A stretch of DNA of 13,181 nt from an uncultured Eubacteriales bacterium. GTDB lineage: Bacteria > Bacillota > Clostridia > Oscillospirales > Acutalibacteraceae. The translations under genes and the position numbers were made by a program. The stretch lies in the NCBI GenBank assembly GCA_900321515.1, contig ONWI01000122.1, positions 1-13,181 on the forward strand, read 5' to 3'. This document shows, piece by piece, positions 5,385 through 12,107 of the stretch. The notes below the pieces were generated by a model. It had not been told where the DNA came from and did no database searches. It worked only from the letters and a program-made list of their open reading frames with translations. Numbering within the stretch: position 1 is the first letter of the stretch; the number at the start of each line of letters is the position of its first letter.

Positions 5385-7277
5385 TTAATTTTCTTCCTTC
5401 TTTTCCTCTATCACAAATATATGTCCCGAAAGTGGCGCTATCTGAACCGTTACACTGCATCCCATGCCTCCGTGAGGATATGGGGAAATCTCCTGAGGCT
5501 CGTTATCAGTGAGTCCGTCGCCTCCGTATTCCTGCGCGTCGCTGCACATTATTTCTTTTATTATGCCCTGATGGGGAAGCCCGAGAATGTATTCATACTG
5601 CGGATTTGTCGAGAGATTAAGGACAACCGCAACTTCCTGACCGCCTCCGCGCCTTATATACGCAAAGATGTTGTTGTAGTCGTCCGTGCGGTCTATCCAC
5701 TCGAAGCCTACGCCGTTGTAATCCATTTCCCACAGCGACGGATACCAACGGTAGATCTGACTCATCTCACGGAAAAAATCCGCAAATTTGCCGTTGTACT
5801 CGTTCTGAAGCTCGTACCAGTGAATCTCCTCTGTGATTTTCCACTCGTCGAGCTGAGCAATCTCATTTCCCATAAAATTGAGCTTCTTGCCCGGGTGGGT
5901 GAACATATAGACATAGAGCGCCCTGCACTGGGCAAATTTCTGCTTGGTGTTTCCCCACATCTTGCCCAGAATAGACCGCTTGCCATGGGAAGATTCGTCG
6001 TGTGAAAAAGGCAGCAGGTAATTTTCCGTATTGTAATAATCCATCGAGAATGTCATCTTCTCGTGGCTGCCGCGGCGGAAAAACGGGTCTATGGAAAAAT
6101 ATTTCAGGGTATCGTTCATCCAGCCCATATCCCACTTATAGTCAAATCCGAGATGCCAGTGATCGGCATAACGCGACGTTACGTTGTAATAGGAGCTTGA
6201 ATCCTCCGCTATCATCATTACCTCAGGAAAAACATCGTGAAGCTCGTCATTGAATCTGCGCATAAATTCCACGGCTCCCTGATTCACGCCGCGCTCTGTC
6301 TGTCCCTGCCAGTAGATAATATTGCTGACAGCGTCTATGCGAAGTCCGTCGATATGATACGTCCCAAGCCAGAAATGTGCCGCGGAAAGCAGAAAACTCT
6401 GCACATGTCCCTTGTAAAAATCATAATTGTACGAATCCCACTCGCTGTTTGCCATGAAGTCAAGAGGATATTCATAGAGCGGAGTCCCGTCGAACCGTCC
6501 GAGACCGAAACTGTCCCGTACAAAATGCACCATAACGAAATCAAGTATAACCCCTATACCTTTGCTGTGACAGACGTCGATCATCTTGATCAGCTGCTGC
6601 GGGGAACCGTAGCGGGAGGTAGCCGCGAACATGCCGCTGACGTGATAGCCCCACGAACCGTCAAAGGGATGCTCGGTTATGGGCATTAATTCTATGTGGG
6701 TAAATCCGTTTTCCAGCGCGTAATTCGCCAGGCGTTCGGCGATCTCATCGTAGGTGTGCCAGCTGTGTTCGGTATTAGAACCGGGCTTTCTGCACCAAGC
6801 GCCAAGATGAACCTCGTATATATTCAGCGGCTTTTCAAAGCAGCGCGAACGGCTGCGCATCCACTCGCCGTCAGTAAAGGCTGAATCGTCAACCTCCATA
6901 ATCACTGACGAATTGTACGGTCTGCGCTGTCCCATCTGCGCATAGGGATCCGCCTTGTCGCACACGGCTCCGCCAATCTGCCATATGCGGTATTTGTACA
7001 ATTGTCCTCTTACAGCGCCGGGCACAAAGACCGAATACATTCCTAAATTGTCTATCTTGCACATGATGTGCGCGTTTTCATTCCATCCGTTGAAATCGCC
7101 GACAACCGCAATCTTTACGGCATAAGGGGCGTAAAGTGTGAATCTGACGCCCTGAACCCCGTCCTCAAGTGAAAAATGCGCTCCGAGATGATTGTGAGCA
7201 ACAAGCGCCCTGCCCGAATAAAACGCATCCAGCAGCTGCCTCCCTACACGGGAAAATTCATATTTAAGGTTTCTCAT
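5385..7277 (-). CDS. glgB: 1,4-alpha-glucan branching enzyme, GH13
   Basis: GlgB makes the alpha-1,6 branches of glycogen by cutting an alpha-1,4 chain and transferring it. The 630-aa protein has an N-terminal CBM48/E-set domain (about 42-130, with VVGDFNGWN), the GH13 barrel, and a C-terminal beta domain. Conserved regions are DFVMVHF (246-252), GLRIDAV with nucleophile D315, MIAEDSS with acid/base E358 and LPFSHDES with D427. It lacks the extra N1 domain of the E. coli enzyme, as many Gram-positive GlgBs do. ATG 7277 is chosen because GGTGAT lies 6 nt upstream. The longer frame to a TTG at 7340 would start inside the promoter spacer, and ATG 7313 has no SD. No glgC, glgA, glgD or glgP gene lies in the window, so the gene is detached from a glycogen operon. 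It is the first gene of a long - strand run. Confidence 0.96.
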   Translation of the reverse strand: MRNLKYEFSRVGRQLLDAFYSGRALVAHNHLGAHFSLEDGVQGVRFTLYAPYAVKIAVVGDFNGWNENAHIMCKIDNLGMYSVFVPGAVRGQLYKYRIWQIGGAVCDKADPYAQMGQRRPYNSSVIMEVDDSAFTDGEWMRSRSRCFEKPLNIYEVHLGAWCRKPGSNTEHSWHTYDEIAERLANYALENGFTHIELMPITEHPFDGSWGYHVSGMFAATSRYGSPQQLIKMIDVCHSKGIGVILDFVMVHFVRDSFGLGRFDGTPLYEYPLDFMANSEWDSYNYDFYKGHVQSFLLSAAHFWLGTYHIDGLRIDAVSNIIYWQGQTERGVNQGAVEFMRRFNDELHDVFPEVMMIAEDSSSYYNVTSRYADHWHLGFDYKWDMGWMNDTLKYFSIDPFFRRGSHEKMTFSMDYYNTENYLLPFSHDESSHGKRSILGKMWGNTKQKFAQCRALYVYMFTHPGKKLNFMGNEIAQLDEWKITEEIHWYELQNEYNGKFADFFREMSQIYRWYPSLWEMDYNGVGFEWIDRTDDYNNIFAYIRRGGGQEVAVVLNLSTNPQYEYILGLPHQGIIKEIMCSDAQEYGGDGLTDNEPQEISPYPHGGMGCSVTVQIAPLSGHIFVIEEKKEEN

Positions 7278-7328
7278 GGTAGTATCACCGCAATGTTTTT
7301 CTGTATTTTCCATACTTATACATTGTAT

Positions 7329-7357
7329 ATCATGAGCCAAAAAGCCGGATTTGTCAA
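7329..7357 (-). promoter_or_regulatory. Promoter of the glgB-patatin-TM-macro-rsmA run
   Basis: On the - strand a perfect TTGACA (7352-7357) is followed after 17 bases by CATGAT (7329-7334), a four-of-six -10 match. An A/T-rich stretch with TACAAT lies a few bases further on, so the exact -10 is uncertain. Its position rules out the TTG at 7340 as the glgB start and supports the ATG at 7277. Confidence 0.6.
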
Positions 7358-7458
7358 CCGATGATATGTAAATTTTTTCAATGGAACGGATGGCAGAATA
7401 TCCGGATACAGTTTTTTTCAGAGAAAAAGAAAAAATTCTCGCATTTTATTATGTCATA

Positions 7459-7467
7459 TGCTATAAT
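7459..7467 (+). promoter_or_regulatory. Extended -10 promoter of rqcP
   Basis: TGC (7459-7461) directly precedes a perfect TATAAT (7462-7467), an extended -10. No good -35 is visible 16-18 bases upstream, which is common for extended -10 promoters. The rqcP ATG is 43 nt downstream, with a leader containing AAGGAGG. Confidence 0.65.
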
Positions 7468-7510
7468 AAGAGTAACAGATATTCTCTCAATTCTAAGGAG
7501 GAAAAACAAC

Positions 7511-7753
7511 ATGAGACTTGACAAATATCTCAAGGTTTCGCGCATCATCAAGCGTCGCACGGTGGCTAACGAGGCATGTGACGCAGGAAGAGTCATCGTC
7601 AACGGCAAGCCCGCCCGCGCCTCGTATGACGTAAAGGTCGGCGATATAATCGAAGTCACATTGGGCGCCCGCTCTGTAAAAATCCGCGTTCTGGAGGTAA
7701 GCGAATACGCCACCAAAGAGAATGCCGACCGTCTGTTTGAATCGGTAGTGTAG
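7511..7753 (+). CDS. rqcP: RqcP (YabO/Hsp15-like) S4-domain RNA-binding protein
   Basis: The 80-aa product is almost entirely one S4 RNA-binding domain: MRLDKYLKVSRIIKRRTVAN (1-20), then GRVIVNGKPARASYDVKVGD (26-45) and the strand IIEVTLG. Size and sequence match RqcP/YabO of Bacillota. RqcP works with RqcH on stalled 50S-peptidyl-tRNA complexes, helping to move tRNA during C-terminal alanine tailing in ribosome quality control. The ATG is fixed by AAGGAGG at 7495-7501, 9 nt upstream; the open frame extending to 7361 runs through the promoter and is not coding. In Bacillus and many relatives the gene sits beside mazG, yabP, yabQ and divIC. None of these is here, the next gene being a LytTR regulator. 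An Hsp15-like heat-shock role is the older alternative annotation for this fold. Confidence 0.92.
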   Translation: MRLDKYLKVSRIIKRRTVANEACDAGRVIVNGKPARASYDVKVGDIIEVTLGARSVKIRVLEVSEYATKENADRLFESVV

Positions 7754-7800
7754 GACTGCGGTTATTTTATCATACTTTTCTTATGGGAACGTGATATGAC

Positions 7801-8238
7801 ATGAAGCTGATTATTGAGCAGTCGAACGGGCTTGAAGAGCCGGAAATAAAAGTCAGATATGACGAGATGGACGACAGGCTGCAGCGGATACTCGGATATA
7901 TCAGACTGAATGTGCATTCTCTCTCAGGTGTAAAAGACGGCAAGACTAAAGTTATATCGCTTGATGATGTGTATTATTTCGACAGCACTGACGAAAGAAC
8001 ATTCATCTATCTGGCAAGCGAAGTTTATGAATGCGACATGAAACTGTATGAACTGGAGCAGCAGCTCGCCGACACAAATTTCGTGCGCATAAGCAAATCC
8101 TGTATCGTCAATATAATAAAACTGGACAGCGTGCGCCCGCTCATAAACAGCCGCTATGAGGCAAAACTGGAGAACGGCGAAAAACTGATAATCAACCGCC
8201 ACTATCTGCCCGGATTCAAGCGGAAATTCGGCATATGA
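7801..8238 (+). CDS. LytTR-family DNA-binding transcriptional regulator
   Basis: This 145-aa regulator has a short N-terminal part (1-44) and a C-terminal LytTR domain (about 45-145). Hallmarks are ISLDDVYYFDSTDERTFIY (52-70), the helix-strand segment NFVRISKSCIVNI (93-105) and the ending LENGEKLIINRHYLPGFKRK (123-142). LytTR proteins bind paired direct repeats upstream of their targets. There is no receiver domain, so it is not a classical response regulator. It belongs to the common small class paired with a DUF3021 membrane protein, which is exactly the gene 13 nt downstream. In that arrangement the membrane partner is thought to restrain or sense for the regulator, and the pair often autoregulates; this part is inference from context. 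The RBS is weak (a GGGAA about 12 nt upstream), and the gene may be read through from rqcP. Confidence 0.93.
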   Translation: MKLIIEQSNGLEEPEIKVRYDEMDDRLQRILGYIRLNVHSLSGVKDGKTKVISLDDVYYFDSTDERTFIYLASEVYECDMKLYELEQQLADTNFVRISKSCIVNIIKLDSVRPLINSRYEAKLENGEKLIINRHYLPGFKRKFGI

Positions 8239-8251
8239 AGGGGACATGGAT

Positions 8252-8665
8252 ATGAATCTGATAAAAAGAATAAGCGTGTTTTTTACGGTAACATGTACCT
8301 CGTTTACAGTCATCATACTTATCTACTGCGCGCTGTGGCCGGAATTGGGTCTGACTTTCCGTCGGGTTTATGAGCTTTTCGCTGTATGCGCTGCGATAAG
8401 TCTGATAATCATAATAACCGATTTTTTCAGGATACAAAATCTGCTTCTGCTCTTGGGCATATATTTTATCGAAACCTTTGCGACGGTTTTTCTGCTTGGA
8501 GGGGGTATACTTAAGCTCTTCCCGTTCAATCTGAAAATGCTGCTGATAGTGCTTGGTATGCTAACCGCCGCGTATGTCGTTGTGGTCGCGGCGGCAATGG
8601 CAAACGAAAAAATGTGCTCGGATGAAATTAACAAAAAATTAACCGAGATGAAAAAAAACAGGTAA
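8252..8665 (+). CDS. DUF3021 four-TM membrane protein, LytTR partner
   Basis: The 137-aa product has four hydrophobic helices (about residues 7-28, 40-57, 62-88 and 93-116) and a short charged cytoplasmic tail ending in a Lys-rich stretch. Length, topology and position directly after a small LytTR regulator are those of DUF3021. No biochemical activity is established for the family; it is thought to act with the LytTR protein as a membrane-linked regulatory unit. ATG 8252 is chosen because the AAGGGG at 8238-8243 is then 8 nt away. The in-frame ATG at 8246 would leave only 2 nt, so it is unlikely, though it adds just two residues. The gene converges on the DUF4363 gene, with 10 nt between the two stop codons. 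Confidence 0.88.
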   Translation: MNLIKRISVFFTVTCTSFTVIILIYCALWPELGLTFRRVYELFAVCAAISLIIIITDFFRIQNLLLLLGIYFIETFATVFLLGGGILKLFPFNLKMLLIVLGMLTAAYVVVVAAAMANEKMCSDEINKKLTEMKKNR

Positions 8666-8675
8666 TGCCAGTGTA

Positions 8676-9077
8676 TCACAAAATATTGGCAATGGTTGGC
8701 AGCTCGGTCTTTCTCAGATGATCGAGTGCGTCGTCAGTCTCGTGCAGGGTGAGATAAAGCTCGTCGAACTTCCCGCTGTCGTACAGCGGACGCAGTCTCC
8801 GGACCGCCGATGAAACACGCTCCAGTTCGTCGTGACGCGAATATGTGGAAACAACCGGCTCATACTCCCCCCAGCATGAGGAAATCTCTTCGATTTTTGA
8901 TTCCAGCCCTTCGAGACCTATCAAGTCAGGACTGCCGCCGTCGGTCATGGATATGGCTTCATTCGTGATGCGGGACATTCTGCGGCTCACCCTCACGGTA
9001 TTGGTCAGCGCGGCGGTACAGAATGTCATAAGAAGCAGAAATAAAATCACCGTTATCCTTTCACGATTCATTTTCAT
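8676..9077 (-). CDS. DUF4363 family membrane-anchored protein
   Basis: The 133-aa protein has an N-terminal membrane anchor or uncleaved signal (residues 7-25, ITVILFLLLMTFCTAAL). A helical, probably extracytoplasmic domain follows, with W69 (SSCWGEYEPVVS), H82-D-E-L-E and the C-terminal ending LRKTELPTIANIL. This pattern, especially the terminal E-x-P-T-x-x-N-I-L, is typical of DUF4363, a family of unknown function in spore-forming Bacillota, generally found next to DUF421/YetF genes. Here its ATG overlaps the DUF421 stop (ATGA, 9074-9077), so the two are translationally coupled and presumably work together at the membrane. An AAGGTG site lies 5 nt upstream. No Cys for lipid attachment is evident after the hydrophobic stretch. 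Confidence 0.87.
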   Translation of the reverse strand: MKMNRERITVILFLLLMTFCTAALTNTVRVSRRMSRITNEAISMTDGGSPDLIGLEGLESKIEEISSCWGEYEPVVSTYSRHDELERVSSAVRRLRPLYDSGKFDELYLTLHETDDALDHLRKTELPTIANIL

Positions 9078-9748
9078 TGTGGCACCTTCTTGATTATTTT
9101 AAATTTTCCCCCGCTGTCGCCGTACATAATGAATACGTCACTGAGCAAAACGCGCTGAGACTTGAGTGTTTTCTTGATTTTATCGGGAGTCCAGCCGGTC
9201 AGCTTTGCGGCTTCTTTTTCTATCTCGCCGTCACTGACTATCAGTGTATTCAGAGAATCCTTTCCGTCGTCCCTGCCGGCCTGCGAAGCGGTCAGAGGAA
9301 GTTCTCCGCTTTTGAGCAGCACGCTCAGCACTCCATCGGTTTCGATTATGGCATATTCCACCGTCGCGGGGTCAAATATATCCTTCTTTCGCAGCTCCTC
9401 AAACAAATCCTCATTGCTCAGGCGCAGCGAACGCATGGCGGCCTGGTTGATCTTCCCCTTTTCTATGACCACCACAGGCATCCCCGAAATCAACTGACGG
9501 AAGGGGCGGTATTTCAACATGATATATGACATCGCCATCTCGGTGACAACAAGGGTGAGTATGGGAATTATACCGGTAAATATGGATATTCCCACCTCCT
9601 GCATCGGCATGGAGGCAATGTTTGATATCATGAGCGTAACCACTATCTCTGAAGCCTGCATTTCCTTGATCTGCCGCTTACCCATCACACGAACTGCAAA
9701 TATTACCACGGCGTAGAGAAGAACCGTGCGAATAAAAGAGACAAACAT
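9074..9748 (-). CDS. DUF421 (YetF/YrbG-like) membrane protein
   Basis: The 224-aa protein begins with the three-helix membrane unit of DUF421 (about residues 5-22, 35-52 and 57-78), including the conserved VMGKRQIKEMQASEIVVTL (21-39). The cytoplasmic YetF domain follows (about 85-220), with VVVIEKGKINQAAMRSLRLS (92-111) and DLFEELRKKDIFDPATVEYAIIE. The function is unknown; relatives are common in spore formers. I chose ATG 9748 over the GTG at 9760. The sequence AAGGAAGTGATC upstream of the ATG matches the anti-SD complement AAGGAGGTGATC in 11 of 12 bases, and the family normally begins with MFxSFxRT. The GTG lies inside that SD. The SD sits in the loop of a hairpin (9747-9776). It is the first gene of a two-gene unit with DUF4363. 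Confidence 0.92.
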   Translation of the reverse strand: MFVSFIRTVLLYAVVIFAVRVMGKRQIKEMQASEIVVTLMISNIASMPMQEVGISIFTGIIPILTLVVTEMAMSYIMLKYRPFRQLISGMPVVVIEKGKINQAAMRSLRLSNEDLFEELRKKDIFDPATVEYAIIETDGVLSVLLKSGELPLTASQAGRDDGKDSLNTLIVSDGEIEKEAAKLTGWTPDKIKKTLKSQRVLLSDVFIMYGDSGGKFKIIKKVPQ

Positions 9749-9776
9749 ATTTCCGATCACTTCCTTCCGGAAATAT
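9746..9776 (-). promoter_or_regulatory. Hairpin presenting the DUF421 ribosome binding site
   Basis: On the - strand transcript ATATTTCCG (9768-9776) pairs perfectly with CGGAAATAT (9747-9755), leaving a 12-nt loop, GAAGGAAGTGAT, that holds the Shine-Dalgarno sequence. The 3' arm runs into the ATG (9746-9748). A hairpin here could modulate initiation. Whether it does is inference. Confidence 0.45.
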
Positions 9777-9805
9777 TATTGCCTCAAATCTGACAGATAT
9801 TACAA

Positions 9806-9842
9806 GCAGCCCTGCCGAAATATTAGTTTTCGGCAGGGCTGC
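9806..9842 (-). terminator. 15-bp terminator-like hairpin after the tandem paralogs
   Basis: GCAGCCCTGCCGAAA (9806-9820) and TTTCGGCAGGGCTGC (9828-9842) form a perfect 15-bp stem with a 7-nt loop. It lies 13 nt beyond the stop of the 354-aa gene on the - strand. The following - strand bases are TTGTAATATC, so the U-tract is weak. A second perfect inverted repeat, GAATAATT-TC-AATTATTC (9843-9860), covers that stop codon. The hairpin separates the paralog gene from the DUF421 unit. Confidence 0.7.
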
Positions 9843-9854
9843 GAATAATTTCAA

Positions 9855-10919
9855 TTATTCTTTGCACTCCACAAGGGGATTGTCATAATCCACTTCATAC
9901 GGCGTACATAAGAACGCGTAAAGAATATTTCCGAGTTCGGAATCTGTCTGAAAATAGACGTAGCGCGGTTCATCGTTCTGAACGGCAAGCTCAAAGAAAT
10001 ACCCGAATTCGGTGTTGTTGTCATGCTTTATGATGAGATTTGGCTCGCCGATATTATACAATAAAATCGGGTCGTCAAGCCGGTTGGTTTTGGCAAGTAT
10101 ACGGCGAAGGAGATCTACAGAAATCTTCGGTGTGTCGGTCGGCATCCAGAGATATGGTCTGCCTCCGACAAGGCGCGCGTCTATCTCGCTGCTGCTTTTT
10201 ATGTCACACACAGGAAATTCGCTTTTACCGCTGCCCGGTTTGCCGTTGTAATATACTGCTGCGGCTTCAAGATTCATCACCCTGAATCTTGTAACGCCCA
10301 CCTTGTCAGGTTCGCTGGTATTCCTGTAACAGTATTCGACGATTACGAAATACCATTTTTCACCGAGAAAGCATCTGAACGACAGGCTGTCGGCTTTGAC
10401 TTCGCTCTCATGCCCGTCTGCATCGGAATCACTCCGTGTCTCATCAATCTTATCACATTCCGAAAGCCCGACCGGATACGCCTCGAAGAAATCGTTTACG
10501 GCTTTATCGAAGCCTTCTTTCTTTTGCAATTCGGGTGTGAAATTTCTGCAAAAGACTTCGCGGCTGCCTTTGTCGGCGGAGAGAAGCAGAGCTTTTATAA
10601 TATCTTCTTCCGCCTGGGATTGATCAACGGATTCATTTCTCCAGATGTCCGGAACACACTTGTAATGCGCCCGGTTGTATAGCGTGCTCACAGATGATGT
10701 AATGCCCCACAGTGAAGTCCCGACAATGGCAAACAGCGGAAGCGAAATGAGTACGGCGCCTGTAATCATTAATACCTTCGGCAGCTTCCTGCCGGCGTAT
10801 TCCGCAAGCTGCTTTTTCAAAAAGCCGCGGATAAGAAGAATCAGACCCAGAAAAAACAAGATCACCAAAACTACGATTGCTATAATGATGAAAAAGAGCG
10901 ACTTAATTGCAGACAACAT
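9855..10919 (-). CDS. Membrane-anchored protein, paralog A (DUF5104-like extracytoplasmic domain)
   Basis: The 354-aa protein has two N-terminal membrane helices (about residues 8-32 and 46-68) with a basic loop between them. A large domain follows, probably on the outer face. It is a close paralog of the next gene. Shared blocks include the SQAEEDIIKAL helix with NFTPELQ (126-132), FxxYP (145-149), EPDKVGVTRFRVMNLEAAAV (203-222), SSEIDARLVGGRPYLWMPTD (243-262) and LCTPYEVDYD (337-346). The central pattern of a small helical domain, then a beta strand W-Y-F-V-I-V-E and then K-V-G-V, recalls DUF5104 proteins, usually lipoproteins, but I am not certain of that link. Function is unknown. It has its own promoter (10962-10990) starting just after the paralog B stop, and a terminator hairpin behind it. 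The ATG at 10919 has only a weak GTGAT-type SD. Confidence 0.8.
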   Translation of the reverse strand: MLSAIKSLFFIIIAIVVLVILFFLGLILLIRGFLKKQLAEYAGRKLPKVLMITGAVLISLPLFAIVGTSLWGITSSVSTLYNRAHYKCVPDIWRNESVDQSQAEEDIIKALLLSADKGSREVFCRNFTPELQKKEGFDKAVNDFFEAYPVGLSECDKIDETRSDSDADGHESEVKADSLSFRCFLGEKWYFVIVEYCYRNTSEPDKVGVTRFRVMNLEAAAVYYNGKPGSGKSEFPVCDIKSSSEIDARLVGGRPYLWMPTDTPKISVDLLRRILAKTNRLDDPILLYNIGEPNLIIKHDNNTEFGYFFELAVQNDEPRYVYFQTDSELGNILYAFLCTPYEVDYDNPLVECKE

Positions 10920-10961
10920 TGAATATCACATCCCAATATTTTTTTGGCAGGGTTCAATATT

Positions 10962-10990
10962 ATAATAGCTGACGCGAAGGAAAAAATCAA
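10962..10990 (-). promoter_or_regulatory. Promoter between the tandem paralogs
   Basis: On the - strand TTGATT (10985-10990) and TATTAT (10962-10967) are 17 bases apart, matching consensus in four and five positions. The box begins 6 nt after the stop of paralog B, so paralog A can be expressed on its own. Confidence 0.55.
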
Positions 10991-10995
10991 CCCTT

Positions 10996-12063
10996 TTATT
11001 CATTGCTCCCATCGTCAAACAGAGTATAATCGTAATCATAATCAGTCGGTGTGCAGATAAACGCGTGGAATATTTCACCGTACGGAGAATCGGTTTCAAT
11101 ATTGGCGTAGCAAGGCTCTCCGTTTCTGTCAGCCAGCTCATAGTAGTAATCGTAGCCGGTGGAGTTCACATATTTGCGAAAGGCATTTGGCGCGCCGAGT
11201 TTTTCGCTTAGAGCCGGAGAATCGAGCCGTTTGTTTTGCTTCAGCAGATCCCGCAGCTCGTCGGCCGTGAGTCGGGATGTATCGGTTGGTGTCCAGAGGA
11301 AAGGCTGACCGCCTATGAGACGTGCGCTGATTTCATCGGAACTTCTTATATCGCACAGCAGATAAATGTCATCAGGACGATCCACGCTCCGGCTGCATTC
11401 GTCAAAGAATACAGCCGCGGCTTGAAGATTCATAATTCTCAGATTAGTAACGCCCACCTTGTCCGGCTCATCTGTATTTTCGTAGCAGAATTCAATGCTG
11501 ACGTAATACCATTCCCCGTCGATCGTGGTGTTGAAGTGCAGCGAGTGGGTCCTAACATTGTGTCCGGCGTTGTAGGAACCGCCGCCGCCTCCGTATTCGT
11601 CCTTTGTTTCGCAATAGGAAAATCCCTTCGGATATACGTCGAAAAATGCATCGACGGACTCAATGAAGTCATCTTTCCCTTGCAGCTCCGGGGTGAAATT
11701 CCGGACAAACGCTTCGCGGTCGCCGCTGTCCGCCGAGGTAAACAGCGCGTCCATGATTTCGTCCTCTGCCTGCGAATCCATTACCCATTCGTTTTTCCAG
11801 CGGTCGGGCACGCTCTCGTAATCCGTCCCCTTTACCGATGAAAATACCCCCCACATGCAGAGCCCCGCAGCCATAACGATCGGCAGCCCAAGCAGAACCG
11901 ATCCGGAAACCGTACATGCGACAGAAGCTTTCCTGACTGAGATTTTAGGGTTTCGTCTGAGTACAATGCCGGCAATGAGCAGCACAAGACCCACAAGGAA
12001 CATCACTCCGAGAATCAACACAGCTATGAAAAGAAACGCAAATATCATAGAAATAAACGCCAT
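10996..12063 (-). CDS. Membrane-anchored protein, paralog B (DUF5104-like extracytoplasmic domain)
   Basis: The 355-aa protein has the same plan as its downstream neighbour. TM helices span about 7-34 and 49-72, then comes a domain with SQAEDEIMDAL (97-107), NFTPELQ (122-128), VYPKGFSYC (143-151), WYYVSIEFCYENTDEPDKVG (185-204), SDEISARLIGGQPFLWTPTD (242-261) and ICTPTDYDYDY (336-346). Unlike the paralog, it has a run of five glycines (158-162) in the variable linker where A has an acidic Asp/Glu/Ser stretch. The acidic C-terminus is also variable. The start is ATG 12063, with GAGGTGAT 5 nt upstream; the in-frame TTG at 12069 overlaps that SD. The function is unknown, and the DUF5104 resemblance is tentative. 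The high conservation of both termini of the domain argues that both copies are under selection. Confidence 0.8.
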   Translation of the reverse strand: MAFISMIFAFLFIAVLILGVMFLVGLVLLIAGIVLRRNPKISVRKASVACTVSGSVLLGLPIVMAAGLCMWGVFSSVKGTDYESVPDRWKNEWVMDSQAEDEIMDALFTSADSGDREAFVRNFTPELQGKDDFIESVDAFFDVYPKGFSYCETKDEYGGGGGSYNAGHNVRTHSLHFNTTIDGEWYYVSIEFCYENTDEPDKVGVTNLRIMNLQAAAVFFDECSRSVDRPDDIYLLCDIRSSDEISARLIGGQPFLWTPTDTSRLTADELRDLLKQNKRLDSPALSEKLGAPNAFRKYVNSTGYDYYYELADRNGEPCYANIETDSPYGEIFHAFICTPTDYDYDYTLFDDGSNE

Positions 12064-12078
12064 TGTCAATCACCTCAT

Positions 12079-12107
12079 ATGATAGAATGATTTGATATTT
12101 ACCGCAA
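12079..12107 (-). promoter_or_regulatory. Possible promoter of paralog B
   Basis: On the - strand TTGCGG (12102-12107) and TATCAT (12079-12084) are 17 bases apart. The -10 matches consensus in five of six positions, but the -35 matches in only three, so this is a weak call. It lies in the 44-nt gap after the GNAT gene. Confidence 0.35.

Noticed and set aside
5364..6005. A 213-aa + strand frame opposite the 3' part of glgB
   Set aside because: It is antisense to strongly conserved GH13 sequence, has no SD or family similarity, and is a codon-bias shadow.
7361..7510. N-terminal extension of rqcP by 50 residues
   Set aside because: The extension runs through the extended -10 promoter and the AAGGAGG site. 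The S4 domain begins exactly at the ATG at 7511.
8651..8691. Possible terminator between DUF3021 and DUF4363 (TGCCAGTGT/ATATTGGCA with an A8/T8 tract)
   Set aside because: On the - strand, where the T8 tract would be useful, the stem has two A-C mismatches and only 5 clean pairs, and the T-tract is 7 nt away. On the + strand no T-tract follows.
9077..9529. A 150-aa + strand frame opposite DUF421
   Set aside because: The reverse strand encodes clearly recognisable YetF-domain sequence, and the + frame shows no domain.
11236..11841. A 201-aa + strand frame opposite paralog B
   Set aside because: The - strand protein is conserved with its tandem paralog across the whole interval, while the + frame is not mirrored in the paralog.
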